NCBI GenBank assembly: GCA_016866475.1
Contig: VGMF01000002.1
Location: 105,116 to 169,115 of the forward strand
DNA length: 64,000 nt
Reading direction: 5' to 3'
DNA from: Chlamydiota bacterium
Lineage (GTDB): Bacteria > Chlamydiota > Chlamydiia > Chlamydiales > RGXB01
The position numbers and the translations under genes are program-made. Shown here piece by piece: positions 27,422 to 36,483 of this stretch. The notes under the pieces are model-generated. The model was not told the origin of the DNA. It was given only the letters and a program-made list of their open reading frames with translations, and searched no databases. Numbering within the stretch: position 1 is the first letter of the stretch; the number at the start of each line of letters is the position of its first letter.

Positions 27422-27901
27422 ATGTCATTTGATAAAAAAGGACACCACAAAGAGTCCTCGGATTTGCAAGATAAGGTCCTTTTTGTGAACCGCTGTGCAA
27501 AAGTTGTTAAGGGTGGTAGAACCTTTAGCTTCTCTGCTCTTGTATCAGTCGGGGACGGAAAAGGTCGTCTTGGGATCGGATTTGGTAAAGCGTCAGATGT
27601 GTCTGATGCGATCCGAAAGGGTACAGAGTCTGCAACGAAAAATATACGTCACTTTCCAATAGGCGAAATCACGATCGAACATGAAGTTCATGGCACTGCC
27701 GATGGCACGGAAGTTTTGATCAAGCCAACGGAAGAAGGTACAGGTATCATCGCAGGTTCGTATGTACGTATTCTTTTGGAGCAACTTGGTGTTAAAAATA
27801 TTGTTGCTAAGGTTCTTAGAGGTCGTAATCCTGCGAATATCGTACGTGCTACGATCGCAGCTTTGGAACAATTGGAATCCTCAGCTAAGGCAGGTGTCTA
27901 A
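27422..27901 (+). CDS. rpsE: Ribosomal protein S5
   Basis: 159 aa. Double-stranded RNA-binding fold with GRTFSFSALVSVGDGKGRLG and GRNPANIVRATIAALEQL. The stop and the rplO ATG share one base, and rpmD (L30) is missing between them. Confidence 0.98.
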   Translation: MSFDKKGHHKESSDLQDKVLFVNRCAKVVKGGRTFSFSALVSVGDGKGRLGIGFGKASDVSDAIRKGTESATKNIRHFPIGEITIEHEVHGTADGTEVLIKPTEEGTGIIAGSYVRILLEQLGVKNIVAKVLRGRNPANIVRATIAALEQLESSAKAGV

Positions 27902-28350
27902 TGAACTTATACGAACAATTTGAAGGCTTAAGCCACAAGCGCAGAATGCGCGTCGGCCGAGGAATCGGATCCGGCAAGGGCAAGACCTGCGGTCGTGGAG
28001 TAAAAGGTGCCGGATCTCGTTCAGGTTATACCCGACGTTACGGAGCTGAAGGTGGACAAGGCGCTTTGTTTAAAAAGCTGCCTATCCGTGGTTTCTCCAA
28101 CGCAAAACACGCAAAACAGGTTCTTATTTTTAATCTTGGAAATCTTGATACTCTCTTAGGAGAGGACAAGGTTTTCAATCGTGATTTACTTCGCAAAAGA
28201 GGGATCATCCGAGCGATTAACGAGAACTTCTTGATCAAGATATTAGGAACAGGTGAAGTAAAGGCAGCTATTCGCATCGAAGCGAATGCTTTTTCACGAT
28301 CTGCGTTAGAATTTCTTGAAAAGAATAAGATAGAGTATAAAATCGTCTAA
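27901..28350 (+). CDS. rplO: Ribosomal protein L15
   Basis: 149 aa. Glycine- and arginine-rich N-terminus (RRMRVGRGIGSGKGKTCGRG) and GGQGALFKKLPIRGF, then the globular C-terminal domain. It precedes secY by 23 bases. Confidence 0.97.
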   Translation: MNLYEQFEGLSHKRRMRVGRGIGSGKGKTCGRGVKGAGSRSGYTRRYGAEGGQGALFKKLPIRGFSNAKHAKQVLIFNLGNLDTLLGEDKVFNRDLLRKRGIIRAINENFLIKILGTGEVKAAIRIEANAFSRSALEFLEKNKIEYKIV

Positions 28351-28373
28351 TAAAAAAATTTAAGCGAAGACCT

Positions 28374-29735
28374 ATGATATCTGCCTTTAAAAAGATGTTT
28401 TCCATACCACAGCTCAAAGAGAAGCTCATTTTTACAATAGTGCTTCTTGTGATTTGCCGTGTTGGAGCCTATATTACTGTTCCTGGTGTAAATGCTGAGG
28501 AAGTCGTAAGATTATTCAAATTTTCATCCGGCGGTGGCCAGAACTTATTTCAACTGGTAGATATCTTCTCAGGTGGTGCTTTTGCTCAGATGACCGTGAT
28601 CGCACTCGGTGTGATGCCTTATATTACTGCCTCCATCCTAATGCAAATTATGGTGACGCTTATCCCATCTTTACAAAGAGAAATACGCGAAAATCACGAG
28701 GCCGGAAAACGTAAAATTGGCAAAGCTACGAGATTTGTCACGCTCATGCTAGCGGTAGTGCAGTCCTCTGTCTACGCATTGTATGCAGTCAAAATCAATA
28801 ATTCGAATCCTGGCATTATTGTCCAGGAGCTTTTGAATTTTCAAATAGCCGGCTATCCTTGGCTGTTTGTTCTTTTAGTTGTTCTCACCATGACAACAGG
28901 TACTCTGTTGCTTATGTGGATAGGAGAAATGATTACAGAGAGGGGGATCGGCAACGGAGTTTCCCTCATCATCACCCTAGGTATTTTGTCTTCATTCCCA
29001 ACTGTACTTGGTAACATTATCCGTCAACTTAACTTGGACTCTCAAGAGTCCGGTCAATTGACTTTTGTTTCTGTTGCGGTGCTAGCTATCTTCTTTGTGG
29101 CAATCCTTATCGGTACTATACTTCTTGTTCAAGGACAGAGGAATATACCGGTGCAATATGCTCGCAGAATGGTAGGCCGACAAGAGGTTCAGGGTGGCTC
29201 TGCAAACATTCCTTTAAAATTGAACTATGCAGGCGTAGTCCCAGTGATCTTTGCAAGTACATTTTTGATGTCCCTTGCCTTTGTGGCGCAACTCATTGGT
29301 AAAGAGGGTTTTTTTGATTGGATCGCAGGAATCTTGACCCCGGGCTCGATTCCCTACTTGATTCTTTATTCCCTATTGATTATATTTTTTACTTATTTTT
29401 GGACGACAACGCAGTTCCATCCGGAGCAAATAGCATCTGAACTTAAGAAGAACGGAGCTTTTATTCCTGGTGTAAGGCAAGGTAAGCCAACCCAGGAGTA
29501 CCTTGAGCAGTCGATGAATAAGATTGTTATGGCAGGAGCTTTTTCTTTAGCCTTAATAGCTGTTCTTCCAACCCTTGTAAGTAAATTTTTGTCTGTTGAC
29601 GCAAATATTAGCAACTTTTTTGGTGGGACCTCGTTGTTAATCTTGGTTGGTGTCGTATTAGACACTATGAAACAAATTGAATCCCACCTGATTATGAAGC
29701 GCTACGATGGCTTCATGTCAAAAGGAAAGTATTAA
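28374..29735 (+). CDS. secY: Protein translocase channel subunit SecY
   Basis: 453 aa, ten transmembrane helices forming the SecYEG channel. Signature 1 is in FSGGAFAQMTVIALGVMPYI and signature 2 in LLMWIGEMITERGIGNGVSL. The cytosolic loop RNIPVQYARRMVGRQE and the late IPGVRQGKPTQEYLE loop contact SecA or the ribosome. Confidence 0.98.
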   Translation: MISAFKKMFSIPQLKEKLIFTIVLLVICRVGAYITVPGVNAEEVVRLFKFSSGGGQNLFQLVDIFSGGAFAQMTVIALGVMPYITASILMQIMVTLIPSLQREIRENHEAGKRKIGKATRFVTLMLAVVQSSVYALYAVKINNSNPGIIVQELLNFQIAGYPWLFVLLVVLTMTTGTLLLMWIGEMITERGIGNGVSLIITLGILSSFPTVLGNIIRQLNLDSQESGQLTFVSVAVLAIFFVAILIGTILLVQGQRNIPVQYARRMVGRQEVQGGSANIPLKLNYAGVVPVIFASTFLMSLAFVAQLIGKEGFFDWIAGILTPGSIPYLILYSLLIIFFTYFWTTTQFHPEQIASELKKNGAFIPGVRQGKPTQEYLEQSMNKIVMAGAFSLALIAVLPTLVSKFLSVDANISNFFGGTSLLILVGVVLDTMKQIESHLIMKRYDGFMSKGKY

Positions 29736-29765
29736 CTTTTTTGAAACTCTAAATGGTAGAAATGT

Positions 29766-30134
29766 ATGCCTCGTATTTTAGGTGTCGACATTCCCGATAA
29801 CAAGCCTTTACGCATCAGCCTTCGTTATATTTACGGAATTGGACCCACATTGGCTCAAAAAATTTGTGAAGAACTTAACTTGGATCCTCAAGTTAGGGCC
29901 CACACATTAGGTGAAAATGACCTTTCTCGTATCAATCAGCTTCTCCAAGCTCAATATCTCGTTGAAGGGGATTTGAAACGCAAAGTTCAAAATGACATTC
30001 GCCGCCATATCACGATTAAATCGTATAGAGGTTTACGTCACAAATTAAATCTCCCTTGTCGAGGACAGCGCACGCGCACTAATTCTCGCACAAGAAAGGG
30101 AAAACGCAAAACTGTTGCAAACAAGAAGGCATAG
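29766..30134 (+). CDS. rpsM: Ribosomal protein S13
   Basis: 122 aa. RILGVDIPDNKPLRISLRYI, then helix-two-turn-helix, and a C-terminal RGLRHKLNLPCRGQRTRTN tail. The small rpmJ gene often found before rpsM is not in the 30-base gap. Confidence 0.98.
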   Translation: MPRILGVDIPDNKPLRISLRYIYGIGPTLAQKICEELNLDPQVRAHTLGENDLSRINQLLQAQYLVEGDLKRKVQNDIRRHITIKSYRGLRHKLNLPCRGQRTRTNSRTRKGKRKTVANKKA

Positions 30135-30144
30135 GGGTTGATCT

Positions 30145-30543
30145 TTGGTTACTGTAGCTAAAAAATCCGGAACAAGCACACGAAAAGAGAAACGCTCCGT
30201 TCCTAATATTATTCTCCATATTAACGCATCCTTTAACAATACCATCGTTACAGCTACTGACCTGCAGGGTAATACTCTCGCATGGAGCTCAGCAGCCGCA
30301 GCAGGGTTTAAAGGTTCAAAAAAATCAACACCTTACGCTGCTAGCTGTGCTACGCAGATCGTGATGGACAAGCTCACCTCATTCTCTATCCAAGAGGTCG
30401 AGGTCCGTTTAAATGGTCCGGGGCCAGGAAGAGATTCCGCAGTCCGAATTATTGCTAATTATCCTGTATTGATTACATCGATCATCGATATTACACCGAT
30501 TCCACACAACGGATGCAGGGCACGTAAAAGAAGAAGGGTTTAA
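30145..30543 (+). CDS. rpsK: Ribosomal protein S11
   Basis: 132 aa from TTG 30145, preceded by AGGGG. HINASFNNTIVTATDLQGN and the C-terminal PIPHNGCRARKRRRV are the S11 hallmarks. Confidence 0.97.
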   Translation: MVTVAKKSGTSTRKEKRSVPNIILHINASFNNTIVTATDLQGNTLAWSSAAAAGFKGSKKSTPYAASCATQIVMDKLTSFSIQEVEVRLNGPGPGRDSAVRIIANYPVLITSIIDITPIPHNGCRARKRRRV

Positions 30544-30546
30544 TCT

Positions 30547-31719
30547 ATGCAAGTTGTTTATGCGGAGTTTAGACTTCCGAAACAGATTAAAAGTCAAACT
30601 ATAGACCATAATAAATCTGTTTATACAGCGGAACCTTTTGAAAAAGGTTTTGGTCACACTGTTGGTAATGCCCTTCGTAGGGTTTTGCTTACCTCCATTG
30701 AGTCCTACGCCATCGTCGCGCTTCGCTTAGAGGGTGTTTCACACGAGTATACGGCTATCGATGGAATCATCGAGGACATGACCTCTATCATCATCAATTT
30801 CAAGGGTGTACTTTTAAGGAAGATCCCTCTTGAAGGTCAAGTTTCGACACGCGGGGTAAAAAAATTTTCCATTCAGTTGAATGTCACTAACGAGATGATA
30901 CAGGAAGGCAACGGAAACTATACCGTCCAGGTTAAAGATTTGTTTGCCGATTCTGAATTTGAGGTGATTAATCCCCATCACAAACTTTTTACTGTGACAA
31001 AACCACTGACGCGTCATATCGATTTCAAAATTGCTCTTGGTAGAGGCTATTGTCCTTCTGAAAGGATCCACATTGCCGATCCTACCTTTAGCGAAATTGT
31101 AATCGATGCAGCGTTTTCACCGGTTAGGCACGTTAATTATTTTATTGAAGGGTGCCGTGTTGGTGGTGAAACGGATCTCGATCGTCTGGTAGTTGAAGTT
31201 ACAACTGATGGAAGGATCACACCTGATGAGGCGATGACGCATGCTGTGCAAATTCTTTCTTTGCACCTGAATGTTTTTGATCCCCTCAAAATGCAACAGA
31301 TTACTTTTGACAATCCCGAGAAGGAAGATTCCTCTGATCGGGATGCAATTATGTCAAAATTGGGACTGAAGATTTCTGAAATTGAACTATCTGTCCGTTC
31401 GACTAATTGTCTTCACGGGGCAAATATTTCGACTATTGCAGAGCTAGTTTCAAAAACAGAGCAAGAGATGCTCAAGTTTAGAAATTTTGGAAAAAAATCA
31501 CTAAACGAGATCAAAGCTAAACTTGAGGAGATGGGACTATCTCTTGGCATGGATCTAAGTAAGTACGGCATCGATCCCGAGCAAATCAAGGAGTTTTTCG
31601 GCGGTACAGACCTTTCGGATTTCGACGAAGACGAAGATTTCGAAGATGACGAGGTTTACGAGGATGATTCTCTTTCAGAGGATGAACTAGAGACAGAAGA
31701 GGACGAAAATGAGGCATAG
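30547..31719 (+). CDS. rpoA: RNA polymerase alpha subunit with long acidic tail
   Basis: 390 aa. The N-terminal assembly domain (GFGHTVGNALRRVLLTSIES) and the DNA-binding alphaCTD (VRSTNCLHGANISTIAEL, FRNFGKKSLNEIKAKLEEMG) are both intact. After the alphaCTD there is an extra tail from about residue 356 in which 22 of 33 residues are Asp or Glu. E. coli RpoA ends near residue 329 without such a tail. The 3' end overlaps rplQ by 11 bases. The tail may modulate alphaCTD contacts with DNA or regulators; that is inference. Confidence 0.98.
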   Translation: MQVVYAEFRLPKQIKSQTIDHNKSVYTAEPFEKGFGHTVGNALRRVLLTSIESYAIVALRLEGVSHEYTAIDGIIEDMTSIIINFKGVLLRKIPLEGQVSTRGVKKFSIQLNVTNEMIQEGNGNYTVQVKDLFADSEFEVINPHHKLFTVTKPLTRHIDFKIALGRGYCPSERIHIADPTFSEIVIDAAFSPVRHVNYFIEGCRVGGETDLDRLVVEVTTDGRITPDEAMTHAVQILSLHLNVFDPLKMQQITFDNPEKEDSSDRDAIMSKLGLKISEIELSVRSTNCLHGANISTIAELVSKTEQEMLKFRNFGKKSLNEIKAKLEEMGLSLGMDLSKYGIDPEQIKEFFGGTDLSDFDEDEDFEDDEVYEDDSLSEDELETEEDENEA

Positions 31720-32137
31720 AAAACGTAGCGAAAGACTTGGCAAGACCTCTTCACACAGAGAAGCCATGTTAGCGAATATGACTAAAGCGCTGGTTATGAA
31801 AGAATCGATTGAAACGACTTTGCCAAAGGCAAAAGTTCTACGCCGCTATGCGGATAGGGCTATAACCTTAGCCAAGGAAAATACCCTTTCAAGCAGAAGG
31901 TCCCTAATCGCAAAGTTAAGAGTCCGGTTCAATGCGCTCACCACTAAAGAAGCGAGAGCTGCTAAAAACGGTGACAAATCATCCTTTAATGACGATCGCT
32001 TCGTTATTGAAAAGCTGATGAACATACTAGGTCCCCGCTTCAAAGAGAGAAACGGTGGATACACACGCATCATTAAAACAGCCAATAGAATAGGCGATGA
32101 TGCAACGATGTGTGTGATTCAGTACCTTGAAGCATAA
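31709..32137 (+). CDS. rplQ: Ribosomal protein L17
   Basis: 142 aa, last gene of the operon. MRHRKRSERLGKTSSHREAM and GPRFKERNGGYTRIIKTANR are diagnostic. It is followed by a hairpin and then gapA, the same neighbour as in Chlamydia. Confidence 0.98.
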   Translation: MRHRKRSERLGKTSSHREAMLANMTKALVMKESIETTLPKAKVLRRYADRAITLAKENTLSSRRSLIAKLRVRFNALTTKEARAAKNGDKSSFNDDRFVIEKLMNILGPRFKERNGGYTRIIKTANRIGDDATMCVIQYLEA

Positions 32138-32152
32138 AATTCTTTGAAATAT

Positions 32153-32179
32153 TCCCCCTTCATTCCTATGATGGGGGAG
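32153..32179 (+). terminator. Hairpin between rplQ and gapA
   Basis: TCCCCCTTCAT pairs with ATGATGGGGGA (one T-T mismatch) around a TCCT loop. There is no following U-tract, so it may attenuate rather than fully terminate, or stabilise the operon's 3' end. Confidence 0.5.
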
Positions 32180-32204
32180 TAATTCATTCTTGGAGAAATC
32201 AGTT

Positions 32205-33200
32205 TTGACAGTCAAAATCGGAATCAACGGTTTCGGTCGTATCGGAAAGATAGTTTTTAGACAGCTCTTTGAGCGTCTAAATGGTACTAATGTTCAATTT
32301 TTTATCAATGATTTAGCTACTCCTCATCAGATCCGCTATGCTCTTAAATTTGATACAAATTATGGACCTTTCAACTATCCTGTGACTGCATTTGAAGGCG
32401 GTATCCAAGTCGGTGAATTGATGGTGCCTATCTTGAGCGAAACATCGCCGGAGAATATACCCTGGGATGTAGATATTGTAGTTGAATCTACCGGACGCTT
32501 TACAGCTTTTGACAAGGTGCAAAAACACAAGGCTCGCCATCATGTAATTGTAACGGGTCCCTCAAAGGATATTCCAATGGTGGTTATCGGTGTCAATGAC
32601 CAGCTCCTAGAAGAAAATCATAGAGAGCTATCTATTGCATCTTGCACAACAAATTGCCTCGCACCACTGGCTAAAACCATCCATGAGACTTTTACCATAG
32701 TAGAAGCTCTCATGACAACCGTGCATGCGTGTACGCAGAGCCAACTATTAGTAGACGGCTACCGGCCTGATTTTCGTGACGGTAGATCTGCATTTCAAAA
32801 TATTGTACCCTCCTCTACGGGGGCGGCTAAAGCTGTGGGTCTCGTTTACCCTCCACTTTCGGGTAAACTAACGGGGATTGCTTTCAGAGTGCCCGTTTCC
32901 ACTGTTTCAGTTGTCGACTTAACTGTTCGTTTTGAGCAAAAAACTTCATTGGAAGCTATTTTGAACCATTTGATCCATGAACAATCAAATCGTTTAAAAG
33001 GTATACTCTCAGTGTCTAAAGAAGAGGGAGTATCCTCCGATTTTAAAGGGGATTCGCATTCATGCATTGTGGATGCTTTTTCTTGTGTGCAGCTCAACGA
33101 ATGTTTTTATAAATTAATTGCCTGGTATGACAACGAATGGGGCTACTCAGCCCGTGTTTGTGATGTTATCATCCAGTGCTTAAAAAAAATGGATAGATAA
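32205..33200 (+). CDS. gapA: Glyceraldehyde-3-phosphate dehydrogenase
   Basis: Glycolytic enzyme, 331 aa from TTG 32205, which has GGAGA eight bases upstream; the TTG 15 bases earlier overlaps that site. NAD-binding VKIGINGFGRIGK opens the protein. The active-site cysteine lies in SCTTNCLAP, followed by the catalytic His region (TVHACTQSQ) and WYDNEWGYSARV near the end. It consumes the hexose phosphate that UhpC imports. Confidence 0.97.
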   Translation: MTVKIGINGFGRIGKIVFRQLFERLNGTNVQFFINDLATPHQIRYALKFDTNYGPFNYPVTAFEGGIQVGELMVPILSETSPENIPWDVDIVVESTGRFTAFDKVQKHKARHHVIVTGPSKDIPMVVIGVNDQLLEENHRELSIASCTTNCLAPLAKTIHETFTIVEALMTTVHACTQSQLLVDGYRPDFRDGRSAFQNIVPSSTGAAKAVGLVYPPLSGKLTGIAFRVPVSTVSVVDLTVRFEQKTSLEAILNHLIHEQSNRLKGILSVSKEEGVSSDFKGDSHSCIVDAFSCVQLNECFYKLIAWYDNEWGYSARVCDVIIQCLKKMDR

Positions 33201-33203
33201 TCT

Positions 33204-33980
33204 GTGAATTTTACAAGAGAACCAATAATAGAATCGATAATCTCAGCAAGAGATGGTTATAAATTATCGATCAAATCTACAAAATTCAATGAAAATAAGG
33301 AAGTCTTGGTTGATGCGGTAGAAATCGTATCTTTTGGCAGCTCACAATTTTTTCGTTGCCAAGAGAAACCTAAACCTTTTATTTTCCCTGTAGCAGATTT
33401 TGAGATTTCCGAAGTTAAGGAAACCCGTTTTATACTCAAAAACTCGAGTCTAGAAAAATCTGTTAGGATCCAAAGCTCCAAAGAGCACCTTCATAAAACA
33501 TCCAAAGATGTACAAGAGGAAGAGTTTGTAGTAGAGCAAGATCAAGAGGAGGAGTTGCTGGAGGAATCTTCTGAGGAGACCGCTGCTGCGCCCCGTGAGG
33601 ATAAAAAGTCTAAGCGAAATAGAAGAAAAAGAGATCGTCAAAAACAACAACGTTACACACCTGAAGAGGTTTTACACGAGGAAGTCTCCACTGAGAGTGA
33701 CAAAGGAGGGGATACCAAGGATGAGACGCTTGTTTCATCTCCTACGAGCACAACGCCCAAATTTATCTCCCCCCCTCCTGCGCTCATCATCAGCTCCCTC
33801 TCCCATCGCAAAAGCGAGACAGTTCATCAAGAATCTGTTTTACCCACCTCTCCATTAGAGAACGCTGATGCTCAGTTGCGAGAAATCCCGCTCAACCCCA
33901 CACCTGTTGACCACTCTGTTGAGCGTGAAGATTTTATTAAAAAGGAAAATGCTTCCATAGAATCTTCGAACGAGATATGA
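33204..33980 (+). CDS. Charged, largely disordered protein behind gapA
   Basis: 258 aa from GTG 33204, only three bases after gapA, so co-transcribed. Residues 1-95 form a small folded domain (alternating beta pattern: VLVDAVEIVSFGSSQFFRC, PFIFPVADFEISEV). The rest is low-complexity: an acidic run (EQDQEEELLEESSEE), a very basic patch (KKSKRNRRKRDRQKQQR) and a Ser/Thr/Pro-rich tail. This resembles nucleic-acid-binding or secreted-effector architectures, but nothing identifies either. A hypothetical gene holds the same place in Chlamydia (CT504, from memory). Confidence 0.65.
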   Translation: MNFTREPIIESIISARDGYKLSIKSTKFNENKEVLVDAVEIVSFGSSQFFRCQEKPKPFIFPVADFEISEVKETRFILKNSSLEKSVRIQSSKEHLHKTSKDVQEEEFVVEQDQEEELLEESSEETAAAPREDKKSKRNRRKRDRQKQQRYTPEEVLHEEVSTESDKGGDTKDETLVSSPTSTTPKFISPPPALIISSLSHRKSETVHQESVLPTSPLENADAQLREIPLNPTPVDHSVEREDFIKKENASIESSNEI

Positions 33981-34003
33981 TATCCTCAAAACTTTTTCCC
34001 ATC

Positions 34004-34086
34004 GCGCAGGTGGTGGAATGGTAGACACTAGGGACTTAAAATCCCTTGGCCTTTAGGCCGTGCAGGTTCGACTCCTGTTCTGCGCA
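34004..34086 (+). tRNA. tRNA-Leu (UAA anticodon)
   Basis: Class II tRNA of 83 bases. The acceptor stem GCGCAGG pairs with TCTGCGC (one G-U), A is the discriminator, the anticodon stem AGGGA/TCCCT encloses the loop CTTAAAA with anticodon TAA, a long variable arm (TTGGCCTTTAGGCCGT region) follows, and the T arm contains GTTCGACTC. CCA is not encoded. It reads UUA and UUG. Confidence 0.95.
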
Positions 34087-34089
34087 ATA

Positions 34090-34120
34090 AAAGCCCAGAG
34101 GTTAACCTCTGGGCTTTTTT
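34090..34120 (+). terminator. Strong intrinsic terminator of the tRNA-Leu transcript
   Basis: A perfect palindromic stem AAGCCCAGAGG / CCTCTGGGCTT with a TTAA loop, followed by TTTTTT. It starts four bases after the tRNA. The 217 bases from here to the dnaJ stop hold no feature I can support. Confidence 0.9.
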
Positions 34121-34338
34121 ATTTACATCCTCATATGTTAAATTTCATCTCTTTCATGAAAGCCAAACCAAAAGTCAGGTCAAATATTTTGAGTATTTAT
34201 TTGGTTAGGGTATAGGCTTAATTTTATTAATCCTTAAGGACAAAAAATAAAAGTAGTCTGGCAGGAAAAGTACTATAGAAATGAAGGGATAAAGACAAAA
34301 TAATATAGAAAGCAACCATAAGGTTGCTTTCTATAAGT

Positions 34339-35487
34339 TTAAGTTAAAAAGGAGGCGATTTTTTCAAAGAAACTTTTTTTCTTCGGAAGGTTAGCTGGAC
34401 TCTCGATTTGCTGAAAGCGTCTGAGAAGATCCTTTTGTTCCTCATTAAGATTGACAGGGACTTCTACGAGGATGCGCACCAGGAGGCTTCCCTTCGATTT
34501 AGAGTGGACATTTGGGAACCCTTCTCCTTTGATCTTGAGAATTTTTCCGGTTTGGGTCCCCTCCGGAATAACAAGTTTATAGCTTCCGCTAAGGAGGGTT
34601 GGGATCTCCTTTTTAGCTCCAAGGGCTGCCTCTACAAAGCTTACAGGAAGGTCAAGGTAGAGATCATCCCCCTCGCGCACAAAAACATCATGTGATTCCA
34701 CTTTGATCGCAACATAGAGGTCTCCATTAGGTCCTCCATGCAAGCCTGCGTCACCAAGACCCGGCATACGAAGACGCATTCCGTTGTCTACCCCGGCAGG
34801 GATATTTAATTGAACCTGTTTTTTTGTCTTAACCCGACCGTGGCCATGACAGGAGAGGCATGGATTCTTGATGATTTCACAAGAGCCGTTACAAGTAGGA
34901 CATGTGCCGGACATCGTGAAAAATCCTCGAGACTGCTGGATGTGTCCTGTCCCTTTGCAGGTCGGGCAGGTCTGGATATCAGATGCCGTTTTAGCGCCGG
35001 AGCCGTGACAAGATTCGCAAACTTGCGCTACTTGGATCAAGGCAGTTTTTTCAACACCCTTCGCTGCCTCCTCAAAGGAGAGATTCAGTGAAATCTGCTT
35101 ACTTGCTCCCTGTTGAGGGTACTTTCCCCCTTCGCCCCCCTGGGATTCAAAACCAAAAAAACTTTCAAAGATGGATCCACCCCTGCCTTGTCCAAACGCG
35201 TTCATAAAGGTATGCAAAGCATCCTCCATGCTCGAACCATACTGGCCGCTGAATCCCCCTTGCCCATTTACCGCGTCGGCTCCAAATCGGTCGTATGTTT
35301 CTCTCTTCTTTTCATCGGAGAGGACTTCATAAGCCGCTGATATTTCTTGGAATTTTTTTTCAGCTTCCTTGTCCCCCTGATTTTTATCAGGGTGGTAGGT
35401 GACAGCTAGTTTTCGGTAGGCTTTCTTGATCTCATCTTGGGTCGCACTTTTTGCAACACCAAGAACTTGGTAGTAATCTTTTGACAT
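34339..35487 (-). CDS. dnaJ: Chaperone DnaJ (Hsp40)
   Basis: Co-chaperone that stimulates DnaK. 382 aa with the J domain (HPD in [11 protein letters not shown]), a Gly/Phe-rich linker, four zinc motifs ([32 protein letters not shown]) and the C-terminal substrate domain ([15 protein letters not shown]). The third motif ends in SC rather than the usual GxG. It starts 12 bases after rpsU and is transcribed from the rpsU promoter; no CIRCE inverted repeat is seen. Confidence 0.97.
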   Translation of the reverse strand: MSKDYYQVLGVAKSATQDEIKKAYRKLAVTYHPDKNQGDKEAEKKFQEISAAYEVLSDEKKRETYDRFGADAVNGQGGFSGQYGSSMEDALHTFMNAFGQGRGGSIFESFFGFESQGGEGGKYPQQGASKQISLNLSFEEAAKGVEKTALIQVAQVCESCHGSGAKTASDIQTCPTCKGTGHIQQSRGFFTMSGTCPTCNGSCEIIKNPCLSCHGHGRVKTKKQVQLNIPAGVDNGMRLRMPGLGDAGLHGGPNGDLYVAIKVESHDVFVREGDDLYLDLPVSFVEAALGAKKEIPTLLSGSYKLVIPEGTQTGKILKIKGEGFPNVHSKSKGSLLVRILVEVPVNLNEEQKDLLRRFQQIESPANLPKKKSFFEKIASFLT

Positions 35488-35499
35488 TCGATAAATGTT

Positions 35500-35673
35500 T
35501 TATGGGCGGTGTCTAAGAGCTGCTTTTTGTTTAATTTTACGTCTTTCGGATGGCTTAAGATAGTAGCGTCTTGCACGAAGAGTTTTCATAATGCCTTCGC
35601 GATCTACTTTTTTCTTCAAGTGACGAAGAGATCTATCAACTGTTTCACCCGGACGTAATTTAACTTGAATCAT
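35500..35673 (-). CDS. rpsU: Ribosomal protein S21
   Basis: A short gene of 57 codons, start ATG at 35673 with AGGA seven bases upstream. The translation starts MIQVKLRPGETVDRSLRHLK, the conserved S21 N-terminus, and ends in a basic tail (RRKIKQKAALRHRP). S21 helps mRNA base-pair with the 16S 3' end. The rpsU-dnaJ order matches Chlamydia. Confidence 0.95.
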   Translation of the reverse strand: MIQVKLRPGETVDRSLRHLKKKVDREGIMKTLRARRYYLKPSERRKIKQKAALRHRP

Positions 35674-35699
35674 GAATTTTTCCTAATGATTTGGCCCAG

Positions 35700-35729
35700 A
35701 TTATAGGGGATTGTCTTACGAAAAGTCAA
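35700..35729 (-). promoter_or_regulatory. Sigma70-type promoter of rpsU-dnaJ
   Basis: On the minus strand TTGACT (35729-35724), an 18-bp spacer and a perfect TATAAT (35705-35700), 26 bases before the rpsU ATG. This is the best promoter match in the window. Confidence 0.75.
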
Positions 35730-35780
35730 CCATTTTGGCTTATAGATGATAAAATCCTTGTCTCTAGGGTTTTAAGGGGT

Positions 35781-36309
35781 TTAGCGCGGGTGCTTGACAT
35801 ATTCAATTTTTAATTTTTTAGGATCGGTTCACTGTTTGTTTTTAAATAAATTTATTTCACGAAAACCAAGACTTTTTTTTGCATGCTTGGTATGCTGCTT
35901 CACATTTTTTTTCTCTAGGGGTTGTTGGAGTAAAATAGACTTTGCCCCCCTCCTGGATGCATTCGGCTGTATATGCTAGCCCAGAGCGGGCATCAAGCAG
36001 CAAAGCCCCCTGAGATTGCTTTTCCTCTATTTGGTTTAAAAAGTGGGAATAGGTGATCAGCGGGACGTTAAGAATTGCGCATATTGTAAACGCAATAGTA
36101 GCCCCCAGTCTAAGCGGGGGTAAGGTTTCCAGCCCCTTTAGGCATGGCAACGGCTTGAATTTTTTTTCTTGTTGGGACATAAGAGCATGATTCTGAGTTG
36201 GTAGATTGCAAGACTCTGGTGACCCTATTTCGCCTAAAAGCTTTTTTACGATTCATCATGATTAAAAACCGAACCCGACTGGTAACTTAAGTCTATAAAG
36301 AGGACACAT
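35781..36309 (-). pseudogene. Decayed full-length copy of tsaB
   Basis: A degenerate duplicate of the tsaB gene at 36668-37195, of nearly the same length (529 against 528 bases). Recognisable pieces in shifting frames: start MCPL then IDLSYQSGS (intact copy IDLSYQSGN), AVAMPKGAGNLTPLRL (intact SIPKGPGAFTPLRL), ILNVPLITY, LLDARSGLAY (intact HLDARSGLAY) and the C-terminus LKIEYVKHPR then stop (intact LKIDYVKEPR). At least one frameshift near codon 5 and another within the TPLRL region destroy the frame. A 107-codon frame from 36180 remains open but lacks the N-terminal third, so it is not considered a gene. Confidence 0.88.
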
Positions 36310-36483
36310 AAAAGATTAAGTTAGCAAAAATTAGTAATAATTGGTCCAGAAAATGGGGTGGGGGCCACACCTTTTTACAATCCAGTGTGAGAAATTAGAA
36401 TAAAATGTTTGGTAGTCTACACGAAAACGTCTCTCTGGAGCTAAGATTGTTCGTTTGAACCACCCATATAGTTAAAAAATACC

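Noticed and set aside
35674..35780. CIRCE heat-shock operator before rpsU-dnaJ
   Set aside because: No TTAGCACTC-N9-GAGTGCTAA-like repeat is present; only a normal sigma70-type promoter.
35857..36180. 107-codon open frame with a proper ATG
   Set aside because: It is a frameshifted remnant of the duplicated tsaB; the ATG is internal and the true start region is in another frame.
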